From contig JADJHL010000003.1 of the NCBI GenBank assembly GCA_016707585.1, forward strand, positions 248,001 through 312,000: a DNA stretch of 64,000 nt, read 5' to 3'. The position numbers and the translations under genes are program-made. The notes under the pieces are model-generated. The model saw nothing but the letters and a program-made list of their open reading frames with translations, was not told where the DNA came from and made no database searches. Shown here piece by piece: positions 26,778 through 34,664 of the stretch. The DNA comes from Ignavibacteriales bacterium (GTDB lineage: Bacteria > Bacteroidota > Ignavibacteria > Ignavibacteriales > Ignavibacteriaceae). Each line of letters begins with the position of its first letter. Position 1 is the stretch's first letter.

Positions 26778-27691
26778 AAACATCACATATTTTTTGGGGA
26801 ATATTTTTAATATCACTTGGTAGTTTAGTTTTAATTGGAAACTTAACTGATTTAAATTTTACCTGGCATTCTGCGTGGAAGTTTTGGCCAATGGTTTTAG
26901 TTTTGATCGGTATTTCAATATTGGTTAAAAATCAGATTGGTAAAGGTATTGTTGCAGGATTGGCTGCTATAGTTTTAGCGTTAACTCTTTACGCTTCGGT
27001 AAGTGCTACTACAAATCTTATAGATGATGATTTTGAAATTAATTTTGATAACGAGGAAGCAGTTTTTGATACAACTAATTTTTCTCAGGAATATTCTGAT
27101 TCTATTAAAACGGTAACATTAAATTTTAATGCAGGTGCTGGTGGATTTAAAATCTTAACTCCAACAGATAAATTGATAGATTTTATGACTGAAGGAAATG
27201 TAAACGGTTATGTTTTAGATAGGCAGGATTTAGATGCCCATACTGAAATAAATTTTGAAATGAAAAATAATCACATCAAACTGCATAATAAAAATTACAA
27301 AAACTCTGTAGAAATGTCTTTGAATAAAAATCCCGAATGGGCTTTGAACTTTGAAGTTGGAGCAGCTTCAGTTGATTTAGATTTAACACAATATAAAGTT
27401 AGCAGGTTGGATGTTGGAATGGGTGCTGCTGCATTTAATGTTAAACTTGGCAATCTTGTAGATGTAGCAAGAATAAAAATTGATGCCGGTGCTTCTGATA
27501 TTGATATTTTAATACCGGATTCAGTTGGATGTGAAATAAATTCTGAAGCAGCATTATCCAGCAGAAACTATGAAGGATTTAAGAAGGTGGATAATGATTT
27601 ATATCGCTCAGAAAATTTTGATAAATATCCCAAAAAAATATTTATAGAGATTGATTGTGGTGTTTCATCAATTGATGTAAAGAAGTACTAA
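26774..27691 (+). CDS. LiaF-like membrane protein with beta-rich C-terminal domain
   Basis: The first 85 residues hold three to four membrane helices of the LiaF/DUF5668 type (IFWGIFLISLGSLVLIGNL, FWPMVLVLIGISILV, GIVAGLAAIVLALTLY). The remainder is an extracytoplasmic beta-rich domain with internal repeats (LNFNAGAGGFKI, FEVGAASVDLDL, VGMGAAAFNVKL, DAGASDIDILIP, DCGVSSIDVKKY), as in the LiaF C-terminal toastrack domain. It is translationally coupled to the PspC gene. A joint role in envelope-stress sensing is likely by analogy, but no regulator is adjacent. Confidence 0.85.
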   Translation: MKTSHIFWGIFLISLGSLVLIGNLTDLNFTWHSAWKFWPMVLVLIGISILVKNQIGKGIVAGLAAIVLALTLYASVSATTNLIDDDFEINFDNEEAVFDTTNFSQEYSDSIKTVTLNFNAGAGGFKILTPTDKLIDFMTEGNVNGYVLDRQDLDAHTEINFEMKNNHIKLHNKNYKNSVEMSLNKNPEWALNFEVGAASVDLDLTQYKVSRLDVGMGAAAFNVKLGNLVDVARIKIDAGASDIDILIPDSVGCEINSEAALSSRNYEGFKKVDNDLYRSENFDKYPKKIFIEIDCGVSSIDVKKY

Positions 27692-27714
27692 AAAGCAAAA
27701 CATAACTACATCAT

Positions 27715-27744
27715 AAAGGCGATTCACTTGAATCGCCTTTTTTT
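27715..27744 (+). terminator. Rho-independent terminator after the pspC-liaF-like pair
   Basis: AAAGGCGATT and AATCGCCTTT pair over 10 bp around a 6-nt loop and run into a stretch of T. It closes the plus-strand operon ahead of the convergent biotin-carrier gene. Confidence 0.92.
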
Positions 27745-27775
27745 GTTACAAAATTAATTTTTGAATTGTTTTTAT

Positions 27776-28087
27776 CTATTCAATATCTACCAAAAGTTCA
27801 TTCTTTTTTACGAGAATACCTTCTTTTGGTACAACACGAATAATACCAGCCAAGGGTGCATTAACAATATTTTGCATTTTCATTGCTTCCAGAATTAAAA
27901 GTTTATCACCGGCTTTTACTTTATCTCCAACTTTTACAAATACTTTTTGAATCAATCCAGGAATGAAGGCATTAACTCTTTTTTGATCAACAGGTTTATA
28001 TGTTTTTCTATTTAAATATTTTTTTGTCAATCCAGTTTCATAAACTGAATCATCAATAACGATTGATTTTAAATTGTTATTACTCAT
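27776..28087 (-). CDS. Biotin carboxyl carrier protein of an acyl-CoA carboxylase
   Basis: A 103-residue biotinyl carrier. The biotinylation motif EAMKM places the modified lysine at about residue 70, within a lipoyl/biotinyl barrel from PGLIQKVFVKVGDKVKAGD to the C-terminus. The first 40 residues are a short linker or docking tail. It carries the carboxyl group to the carboxyltransferase encoded 1 bp upstream on the same strand. No biotin carboxylase or membrane decarboxylase subunit is next to it, so the third component must be elsewhere. Confidence 0.9.
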   Translation of the reverse strand: MSNNNLKSIVIDDSVYETGLTKKYLNRKTYKPVDQKRVNAFIPGLIQKVFVKVGDKVKAGDKLLILEAMKMQNIVNAPLAGIIRVVPKEGILVKKNELLVDIE

Positions 28088-28088
28088 A

Positions 28089-29633
28089 TTAAAAAGGTGG
28101 AATTCCGTGTTTTCTAAATGCTCTAACTTCCGATTTGTTTGCGGAAACTGTTATAGCGTGAATTAAAAACTCTCTTGTCTCAGACGGATTTATAATTGAA
28201 TCAACATGTCCGTTTGCTGCAGCAATATACGGATTAGCAAACTTTTCTGTGTATTCTAAAACTTTTTGTCTTCGCATTTCATTTGGATCTTCAGCCCCAG
28301 CTATTTCTGCTTTGAAAATTATATTAGCAGCACCTTCAGGTCCCATTACTGCAATTTCTGCAGATGGCCAGGCGAACACAAAATCAGCGCCTAAATGTCT
28401 GGAACACATTGCAATATATCCGCCACCATATGCTTTACGTAAAATAACAGTAATCTTTGGAACTGTAGCTTCACTATATGCATATAATATTTTTGCTCCG
28501 TGTCTAATTACACCAGCATGCTCCTGATCGATTCCTGGTAGATATCCCGGTAAATCTACAAGTGTGATTAAAGGTATATTAAATGCATCACAATATCTTA
28601 TAAATCTTGCAGCTTTATCTGATGAATCAACATCAAGTACACCGGCAAGAACTAATGGCTGATTACCAACGATTCCAACAGTTTCACCATTTAATCTGGC
28701 AAACCCGATTACAATATTTGCTGCCCAACTTTTTTGTATCTCAAAAAAATCAGAATCATCACAAATTGATTTTATAACATCACGAATGTCATATGGTTTT
28801 TTGGGATCAAGGGGAATAATATTTTCTACATTATAATTCGATTTTGGTGGTCTTGGTGGTAGAGAATCTGCTTTCTTTTTATTATTCCATGGAATAAACG
28901 AAACAAGTTTTTTTATTTGTTGGAAACATTCTTGTTCACTTTCAGCAAAGAAGTGTGCGTTACCCGTTATTTCTGTATGAACTTTTGCTCCGCCCAAATC
29001 TTCCATAGATATTTCTTCACCTAGAACTGTTTTAATTACTTCAGGACCAGTAATGAACATCTTAGAAATTTTATCAACAACGAAAACAAAATCAGTTAAA
29101 GCAGGTGAATAAACTGCACCACCAGCACAAGGACCAAGTATAACAGATATTTGTGGAATGACGCCAGAAGCTAAAGTGTTGCGATAAAATATTTCACCAT
29201 ATCCAGCTAAAGAATTTACTCCTTCTTGAATACGTGCACCACCAGAATCATTTATACCAATTAATGGAATTCCCATTTTAATTGAGTGATCCATAATTTT
29301 TGTTATTTTTCTAGCGTGCATTAAACCTAAAGACCCACCAGCAACAGTAAAATCCTGTGCAAATATTCCAACTGGATGACCACTGATTGAACCAGTGCCT
29401 GTTATAACTCCGTCAGCCGCCAATTTCTTTTTATCCATATCAAAGTCAGCACATTTGTGCTCAACAAATAAATCGTATTCGTGGAATGAATCACGATCTA
29501 ATAAAGTTGTAATTCTCTCTCTTGCGGGTAATTTACCCATAGCAACTTGTTTTTCAATTGCTTTAGTACCACCACCCGTTTGTACTTTTTCTATTCTCTT
29601 AAATAAATCTAATAATTTTTGTTTTAATGACAT
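28089..29633 (-). CDS. Acyl-CoA (propionyl/methylmalonyl-CoA type) carboxyltransferase subunit
   Basis: A 514-residue carboxyltransferase with both crotonase-like halves. GIFAQDFTVAGGSLG and GINDSGGARIQEGVNSLAGYGEIF form the CoA site in the first half; GILVK-type biotin contacts lie in the second half with LVDLPGYLPGIDQEHAGVIRHGAK, RKAYGGGYIAMCSRHLGAD and AEIAVMGPEGAANIIF. Family members are PccB and the MmdA subunit of methylmalonyl-CoA decarboxylase; sequence alone does not settle which. It transfers the carboxyl group between biotin and an acyl-CoA and links propionate metabolism to the TCA cycle. Confidence 0.88.
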   Translation of the reverse strand: MSLKQKLLDLFKRIEKVQTGGGTKAIEKQVAMGKLPARERITTLLDRDSFHEYDLFVEHKCADFDMDKKKLAADGVITGTGSISGHPVGIFAQDFTVAGGSLGLMHARKITKIMDHSIKMGIPLIGINDSGGARIQEGVNSLAGYGEIFYRNTLASGVIPQISVILGPCAGGAVYSPALTDFVFVVDKISKMFITGPEVIKTVLGEEISMEDLGGAKVHTEITGNAHFFAESEQECFQQIKKLVSFIPWNNKKKADSLPPRPPKSNYNVENIIPLDPKKPYDIRDVIKSICDDSDFFEIQKSWAANIVIGFARLNGETVGIVGNQPLVLAGVLDVDSSDKAARFIRYCDAFNIPLITLVDLPGYLPGIDQEHAGVIRHGAKILYAYSEATVPKITVILRKAYGGGYIAMCSRHLGADFVFAWPSAEIAVMGPEGAANIIFKAEIAGAEDPNEMRRQKVLEYTEKFANPYIAAANGHVDSIINPSETREFLIHAITVSANKSEVRAFRKHGIPPF

Positions 29634-29898
29634 TTTTAAACCAGTATTAATGAAGTAAAAAGTGTTTTGCTTAAATAATGATACAAATAATTATTTAATA
29701 TTTCCAAATATCAAAATAACCAAATGTTAACAACAAAAATAAAGTAATGTGGTCAGACAAACTATCTTAGATGTGCCTATCAGTATTATATATTTAGCAA
29801 ATAAATTTAGAATCTATATGGACAGGATTTTCTAGAAAAAATAACTTATTAAAATATAATCAAAGTAAATAGTGTTTATAGTTTTATTTGATATTTTT

Positions 29899-30264
29899 TT
29901 AACGCGGAACCCACAAATGCTTATCCAATCTAACACAACCTTTTTCATCAAATTCAATTCCTTCGTTTCGTAATAATTCTTCCATAAGATTTGGGTCACC
30001 AAAATGAATTTTACCGGTTAATGCGCCAAATCTATTAACAACTCTGTGAGCAGGAATATCAGGTCCACATCCATTTAATGCCCAGCCAACTGTTCTTGCG
30101 GATGAACGAATTCCGCATGCTTCGGCAATATCTCCATATGTAGAAACTTTTCCATAAGGAATTTTTTTAGTAACGGCATAAACTTTTTGGAAGAAGTCCT
30201 GCTTATTTGTAAGAACTTTTTTATTCTTTTTACTTTTTTCTTTTATCTTTTTATTAAGTTTCAC
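29899..30264 (-). CDS. Alkyltransferase-like (ATL) DNA repair protein, no acceptor cysteine
   Basis: A 121-residue protein with the DNA-binding domain of O6-alkylguanine-DNA alkyltransferase: IPYGKVSTYGDIAEACG, the arginine-finger segment SSARTVGWALNGC and the active-site loop. In that loop the usual PCHRV reads PAHRV at about 71-75, so Cys is replaced by Ala and the protein cannot accept an alkyl group. Such ATL proteins bind alkylated guanine and hand it to nucleotide excision repair. A lysine-rich tail of 20 residues precedes the domain and could be part of the protein or a start-site artefact. Confidence 0.87.
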   Translation of the reverse strand: MKLNKKIKEKSKKNKKVLTNKQDFFQKVYAVTKKIPYGKVSTYGDIAEACGIRSSARTVGWALNGCGPDIPAHRVVNRFGALTGKIHFGDPNLMEELLRNEGIEFDEKGCVRLDKHLWVPR

Positions 30265-30320
30265 TAGATGTAATTCACATTAATTTAATTCTAATAACAA
30301 AATCCTAAAATTATATTGAT

Positions 30321-31331
30321 ATGGCAAGTTTAAAACGAAAATTAGTTAAGTATAGAATTTGGATTAGAGAACTTTTTAGATTTTGCCCTATAAGTCAATC
30401 CAAAATTGATAGAGAAAATCTTTTTCTAGTTTGTGGTCATCGTGGCTCACCTGTTAATGAACCTGAAAATACAATTCCATCTTTTGAAAGAGCATTGCGT
30501 GAGGGAGTAAATTCTTTAGAAACAGATTTATGTGTTACAAAAGATAAAAAAGTTATTCTTTGGCATGATTGGAATCCTGATGATCTTGTTGCAATCATCC
30601 GCGAAAAAGGAATTGAACCAGATGTTGCATACAAACCAGATTTCCCTGCTCCATTTAGCGGATTAAGAAATAAAACAAGTGAACTTACCTTAGATGAAAT
30701 TAGAAATCATTTTAACTATGTAAAAAAAGGAGAATCAGAACCAGATAATGCACATATACCAACCTTTAGAGAATTTTTAGAGTGGTTAAAAGATAAAACA
30801 CAGATAAAATATATTTTCTTAGATATTAAAGTTCCAAAAGATGAAAAAGAATTAATTTTGGTGATTCTTGATCAATTAGAATTGTACACGAAAGAGTTTT
30901 CTTTAAAAACGAATTTTATAGTTGAAACATTTTTTCCTGAAGTTTTAGACATTGCAAAAAGAAAATACCCAAATTTAATTTACAGTCTTGATGTTGAGAT
31001 TCCACCAGGATTTATTTTTATGCCTAGAATTCATAGCACAATAAAAGTTGCAGCTAAGAATAAAAATAATGTTGCGATAATTATGCGGCCCAGGCAAATA
31101 ACCATTGCCAACTGGATGACGTTTCGAAGAGTAATCTGGTATGATGTGCGAAGAAAATTGAGATTAAATAAAAAACAAAGTCTTCCAAAAATCGATTTTC
31201 TAATCGGATGTACAATAAATAATAAACGTGAAATGGAATGTTTAATCAAAAGTGGAATAAACGGAATGCAAACAGATTATCCACGAAGGTTAACCAATCT
31301 TGCAAAAATTTATAAACTTAAAAAAGAATAA
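30321..31331 (+). CDS. Glycerophosphodiester phosphodiesterase family protein
   Basis: A 336-residue GDPD-fold protein. The catalytic region GHRGSPVNEPENTIPSFERAL at about residues 39-59 (His40, Arg41, Glu47) is followed by Glu67 and Asp69 in SLETDLCVT and His82 in LWHDW; the late GINGMQTDYPRRL is also typical. There is no signal peptide, so the enzyme is probably cytoplasmic and hydrolyses glycerophosphodiesters to glycerol-3-phosphate. An insertion near residues 90-125 and a lysine/arginine-rich segment near 255-295 are longer than in UgpQ, so the exact substrate is open. Confidence 0.85.
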   Translation: MASLKRKLVKYRIWIRELFRFCPISQSKIDRENLFLVCGHRGSPVNEPENTIPSFERALREGVNSLETDLCVTKDKKVILWHDWNPDDLVAIIREKGIEPDVAYKPDFPAPFSGLRNKTSELTLDEIRNHFNYVKKGESEPDNAHIPTFREFLEWLKDKTQIKYIFLDIKVPKDEKELILVILDQLELYTKEFSLKTNFIVETFFPEVLDIAKRKYPNLIYSLDVEIPPGFIFMPRIHSTIKVAAKNKNNVAIIMRPRQITIANWMTFRRVIWYDVRRKLRLNKKQSLPKIDFLIGCTINNKREMECLIKSGINGMQTDYPRRLTNLAKIYKLKKE

Positions 31332-31419
31332 TTGTTATACTGAATTTATTTTAGCATCTAAAATATTATCCAAAATGAATCTCAGTGACTCAATACTAAT
31401 TAATACATTTTGTTACTAA

Positions 31420-32521
31420 TTAATTCTGGCTAAACTTTAACAAAAAAGCTTTTATAAACTTATTTAAATCTCCATCCATCACACCTTGAGTATCAGATGT
31501 TTCCTCATCTGTTCGATGATCTTTAACCATATTGTAAGGATGAAAAACATAACTACGAATTTGACTTCCCCACTCTATTTTCATCTTCCCCTTTTCAACT
31601 TCATCTAATGCAGCATTTTGCTTTTCCAATTCGATTTGATAAAGCTTAGACTTTAATAACTTCATTGCATTAACACGATTTTGAGCTTGTGATCTTTCAC
31701 TCTGGCAAGCAGCTACAACTCCGGTTGGAATATGAGTAAACCTAACAGCTGTTTCAACTTTATTTACGTTCTGTCCACCTTTTCCACCAGATCGATAAGT
31801 ATCAACTCTTAAATCAGCAGGATTAATTTCAATTTCAATTGTATCATCAACTTCAGGTATAACAAATACCGAGGCAAATGAAGTATGTCTTCTTTTATTT
31901 GAATCAAATGGAGAAATTCTTACTAAACGATGAACACCATTTTCTGCTTTTAAATATCCATATGCAAACTCGCCTTCAACTTCTATAGTTGCGGATTTGA
32001 TTCCGGCCCCATCACCATCAAGAATATCAAGCATAGTCATTTTAAAATTATTCTGCTCACCATATCTTAAATACATTCTAAGCAGCATATCAGCCCAATC
32101 TTGCGCTTCAGTTCCACCAGCACCAGAATGGATTGTAAGAATACAATTTTTATTATCATCTTTTCCACTGAGCATATTTTTAAACTCAGCTTCTTCTATA
32201 GATTTATCAAGAGCGTTTAATTCAGAAAAGATTTCATCATTAAGTGATTCATCTTCTTCCATCTGAGCAAGTTGGATAAACTCTTCAACACTTTCAGCTT
32301 TTTTATTTACAGATTTCCAAAGATCAACCCAATCCTGAAGTGATTTTGTTTCTTGCAGGATTTTTTGAGCGTTATGCTGATCGTTCCAAAAATTCGTTTC
32401 TTCAGTTTTTCTGTGCAGTTCTTCTATCTTTGCTTCTTTTCGATCGACGTCAAAGATAACTCCGTAGATTATCGATTCTTATTTTGTAGTTATTTAATGA
32501 TTTTATTTCTTCTTCGTACAT
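31420..32521 (-). CDS. prfB: Peptide chain release factor 2 with programmed +1 frameshift
   Basis: RF2 encoded in two overlapping frames. A 23-codon leader frame begins with ATG at 32519-32521 (AGGAG spaced 5 nt upstream) and ends RSYL at TGA 32450-32452. A +1 shift continues as DVDRKEAKIEEL and runs to 31420, giving 366 residues, the normal length. The second frame has the SPF anticodon-like motif (VRISPFDSNKR) and the GGQ motif (SGGKGGQNVNK). It recognises UAA and UGA stops, and the frameshift provides autoregulation. An open frame starting at 32262 is only the part after an internal Met. Confidence 0.95.
32449..32461 (-). promoter_or_regulatory. prfB programmed +1 frameshift site
   Basis: On the minus strand CGGAGTTATCTTTGAC: the slippery CTT codon (32453-32455), the in-frame TGA followed by C (32449-32452) and a Shine-Dalgarno-like GGAG a few bases upstream. 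These are the three known elements of bacterial prfB frameshifting. Confidence 0.93.
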
Positions 32522-32535
32522 TCTTGCTCCTATTT

Positions 32536-32600
32536 GTCATCCTGAACTTGTTTCAGGATCTTTACCATTAATTAGGCTGCTGAAACGAGTTCAGCATCAC
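32536..32600. repeat. Dispersed paired-palindrome repeat, copy B
   Basis: CCTGAACTTGTTTCAGG (32541-32557) and GCTGAAACGAGTTCAGC (32579-32595) face each other, bounded by GTCA at 32536 and the degenerate ATCAC at 32596-32600. It is the closest relative of the copy at 7303-7378. It lies between prfB and the AtuA-like small gene, and the minus-strand stop TGA of that gene (32597-32599) lies within its right edge. Confidence 0.82.
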
Positions 32601-32914
32601 TCATAAATTTCTATTTCCATTCTTAAAAGTGCAGCAGCTAAGGTTTTGCCCTGAGCATCATGCTTAAGTGAAACAGTTCCTCCACCACCCAAAGTATTAT
32701 GCAATAAAAAATTTAAAGCTTTCAAATTTGGAAGTTCAAATCTTTCAACCTCGCCTAAGCAAATTCCAGCAAAGTGTTTTTTTACATTTTCAACTGTAAG
32801 TTCTTTTTTTATAATGTTATAACCATTATCATCATAAGCGATAATTCCCACATTTGCTGCATCACCTTTGTCGCCACTTCTACCGTGAGCGATATCTAAT
32901 AATTTTATTTTCAT
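32597..32914 (-). CDS. AtuA-like ferredoxin-fold domain protein (small partner)
   Basis: A 105-residue protein starting LLDIAHGRSGDKGDAANVGIIAY, the signature of the C-terminal AtuA-like ferredoxin-fold domain that in some proteins is fused to the DUF1446/AtuA domain. Here it is a separate gene 1 bp downstream of the AtuA gene, so the two parts are probably reassembled as a complex. The stop codon falls in the neighbouring repeat. A role in a CoA-linked acid degradation pathway is possible but not shown. Confidence 0.82.
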   Translation of the reverse strand: MKIKLLDIAHGRSGDKGDAANVGIIAYDDNGYNIIKKELTVENVKKHFAGICLGEVERFELPNLKALNFLLHNTLGGGGTVSLKHDAQGKTLAAALLRMEIEIYE

Positions 32915-32915
32915 A

Positions 32916-34283
32916 TTATAATTCTATTATTTCAATATTTGGATTAACTAATTTTTTAGAGATAAGTGCAGGCCAATATGCAACAACTTCACTTGGCTTC
33001 GGTCTACCACCTGCAAATCCTGTTACAGCTGGCGGACCAGTTAGAATTAGCGGAGCAATCTCTTTTCCAAATCGTTCAACAGATTTGTAATCGTGTGATC
33101 GAACTCCGACTCTTAACATTATTTCATTAATATTTTCTTCATCAAGTTGAACGGCTAGAGGTCCGTGAGTTGAGTTATATCCTACAAACTCAGTTTTTAT
33201 TTCATCAAATTGTAATAATAAATTGGCTAATCTTTTCCTTAAAATCTCATCTGCGGCTTTAGCTTTTGTTAAAGCTTGTGGCCAGGAATAAGTTAAAGTC
33301 GATATTGCACTATAACCATCTGAATAAGAACAAGAAACTTTATAAAATTCTGTTTCTGGAAATCCCTTTACATCGTAAACTTTAACTCTATCATTTCCTA
33401 AATCCTCAAGTTTTATAGAAGTAAAATCTGCAATGCAATCCGGAGTTATATAAGATTTGGGATCACCAATTTCATAAAGTAATTGTTCAGCAACAGTTTC
33501 AAATGAAACTCTTCCACCAGTATTTGGATGCTTAGTAATTATAACTTCCCCATTTGGATAAGCTTCCGCAATTGGAAATCCTATTTCCGCCATGTTTGGA
33601 ATTGATTGCCAATCGCCTAAAAAATTTCCTCCGCTTGATTGAGCCCCACATTCTAATATGTGTCCTGCGACAGTTCCAGCTGAAAGTAAATCATAATCTA
33701 TCTCACTCCATCCAAACTCATAAATCATCGGAGCAAGTGTTAAGCCTGTATCAGTTGTTCTACCAGTTATAACAATTTCTGCACCTTTTTGTAAAGCTTC
33801 AACAATTGGAAAAGCCCCAAAGTAAACATTTGCGCTCAAAATTCTATCTTTAACCAATTCAATCGATTCATCTGTTTCCATATTTCTTAATTGAGCACCA
33901 CTGGAAATAAAACTATCAATATTATCTTTAATATTATCGCCTAATACAATTCCTATTTTTAGATTTTTAATACCCAAATTTTTTGCAACTTCTAAAACAG
34001 CATTAGCGCAAGCAATTGGATTAACTCCACCACCATTTGTTATAACTTTTATGTTCTTTTCCTTGATAAGTGGCAGAATTCTTTTCATCAACTCAGGAAT
34101 ATCTTTTGCATACCCAAGTTCTGGATTTTTATTCTTTTGTTTCTGTAAAATCGACATTGTCACTTCAGCAAGATAGTCCATTACAAGATAATCAATATCT
34201 CCTTTTATAATTTGATGATACGGCGCATCAATTAAGTCGCCCCAAAACCCCTGACCCGATGCAATTTTAATTTTTTCTTTCAT
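32916..34283 (-). CDS. AtuA family protein (DUF1446)
   Basis: A 455-residue cytoplasmic protein of the acyclic-terpene-utilisation AtuA family. The beginning (KIASGQGFWGDLIDAP), VITNGGGVNPIACANAVLEVA, VITGRTTDTGLTLAPMIYEFGW and the end region TGPPAVTGFAGGRPKPSEVV are characteristic. AtuA was first linked to citronellol/geraniol catabolism in Pseudomonas, but homologues are widespread and their reaction is not established. It lies 1 bp upstream of the small partner gene. There are no other terpene-degradation genes nearby, so that pathway should not be assumed. Confidence 0.85.
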   Translation of the reverse strand: MKEKIKIASGQGFWGDLIDAPYHQIIKGDIDYLVMDYLAEVTMSILQKQKNKNPELGYAKDIPELMKRILPLIKEKNIKVITNGGGVNPIACANAVLEVAKNLGIKNLKIGIVLGDNIKDNIDSFISSGAQLRNMETDESIELVKDRILSANVYFGAFPIVEALQKGAEIVITGRTTDTGLTLAPMIYEFGWSEIDYDLLSAGTVAGHILECGAQSSGGNFLGDWQSIPNMAEIGFPIAEAYPNGEVIITKHPNTGGRVSFETVAEQLLYEIGDPKSYITPDCIADFTSIKLEDLGNDRVKVYDVKGFPETEFYKVSCSYSDGYSAISTLTYSWPQALTKAKAADEILRKRLANLLLQFDEIKTEFVGYNSTHGPLAVQLDEENINEIMLRVGVRSHDYKSVERFGKEIAPLILTGPPAVTGFAGGRPKPSEVVAYWPALISKKLVNPNIEIIEL

Positions 34284-34291
34284 CCTTTTTT

Positions 34292-34312
34292 ATGCTGAAC
34301 TTGTTTCAGCAT
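34292..34312. repeat. Single-arm palindrome of the CTGAAC...TTCAG family
   Basis: ATGCTGAACTTGTTTCAGCAT is one arm of the dispersed repeat seen at 7303 and 32536. It sits 6 bp past the stop of the GIY-YIG gene. Confidence 0.72.
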
Positions 34313-34318
34313 CTCCTA

Positions 34319-34627
34319 TTATTCATAAATAATTTTTAATGGATCAGAAATCTCAGGATATAAATCTTTCCATTCTTTATTTTTATATTCTATTAGATTT
34401 ATCTTCCATTGTCTGTGCCAATTCTTAAGTTGTTTTTCTCTTTTAATAGCACTTTCAAGATTAGGTTGAATTTCATAATAAACCAAATTATAGACATTAT
34501 ATCTTTTCGTAAATCCATCAACCAGACCATTCTTGTGTTCGAAAATTCTTCGTGATAATTCATTGGTCATTCCAACATAAAGAACTTTATTTTTACTTGC
34601 TAAGAGGTATATGAAATATCGTTTCAA
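34319..34627 (-). CDS. GIY-YIG nuclease superfamily protein
   Basis: A 102-residue single-domain GIY-YIG protein. The first strand reads YFIYLLASKNKVLYVGMTNELSRRIFEHKNG, so the two halves are Y-x2-Y-L-L and L-Y-V-G, with the catalytic Arg in LSRRIFEH and the Glu in YYEIQPNLESAIKREKQLK. Such small proteins (YhbQ/UPF0213-like) are usually annotated as nucleases of unknown substrate. The gene is bracketed by related palindromes at 34292-34312 and 34637-34653, which could be its targets, part of a mobile unit, or coincidental insertions. Confidence 0.85.
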   Translation of the reverse strand: MKRYFIYLLASKNKVLYVGMTNELSRRIFEHKNGLVDGFTKRYNVYNLVYYEIQPNLESAIKREKQLKNWHRQWKINLIEYKNKEWKDLYPEISDPLKIIYE

Positions 34628-34636
34628 TTAAAAGAG

Positions 34637-34653
34637 CCTGAAATAAATTCAGG
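34637..34653. repeat. Variant palindrome CCTGAA...TTCAGG upstream of the GIY-YIG gene
   Basis: CCTGAAATAAATTCAGG has the same arms as the CCTGAACTTGTTTCAGG repeat with a different 5-nt centre. It lies 10 bp upstream of the GIY-YIG start codon, opposite the arm at 34292. Confidence 0.55.
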
Positions 34654-34664
34654 GTAAATTTATT

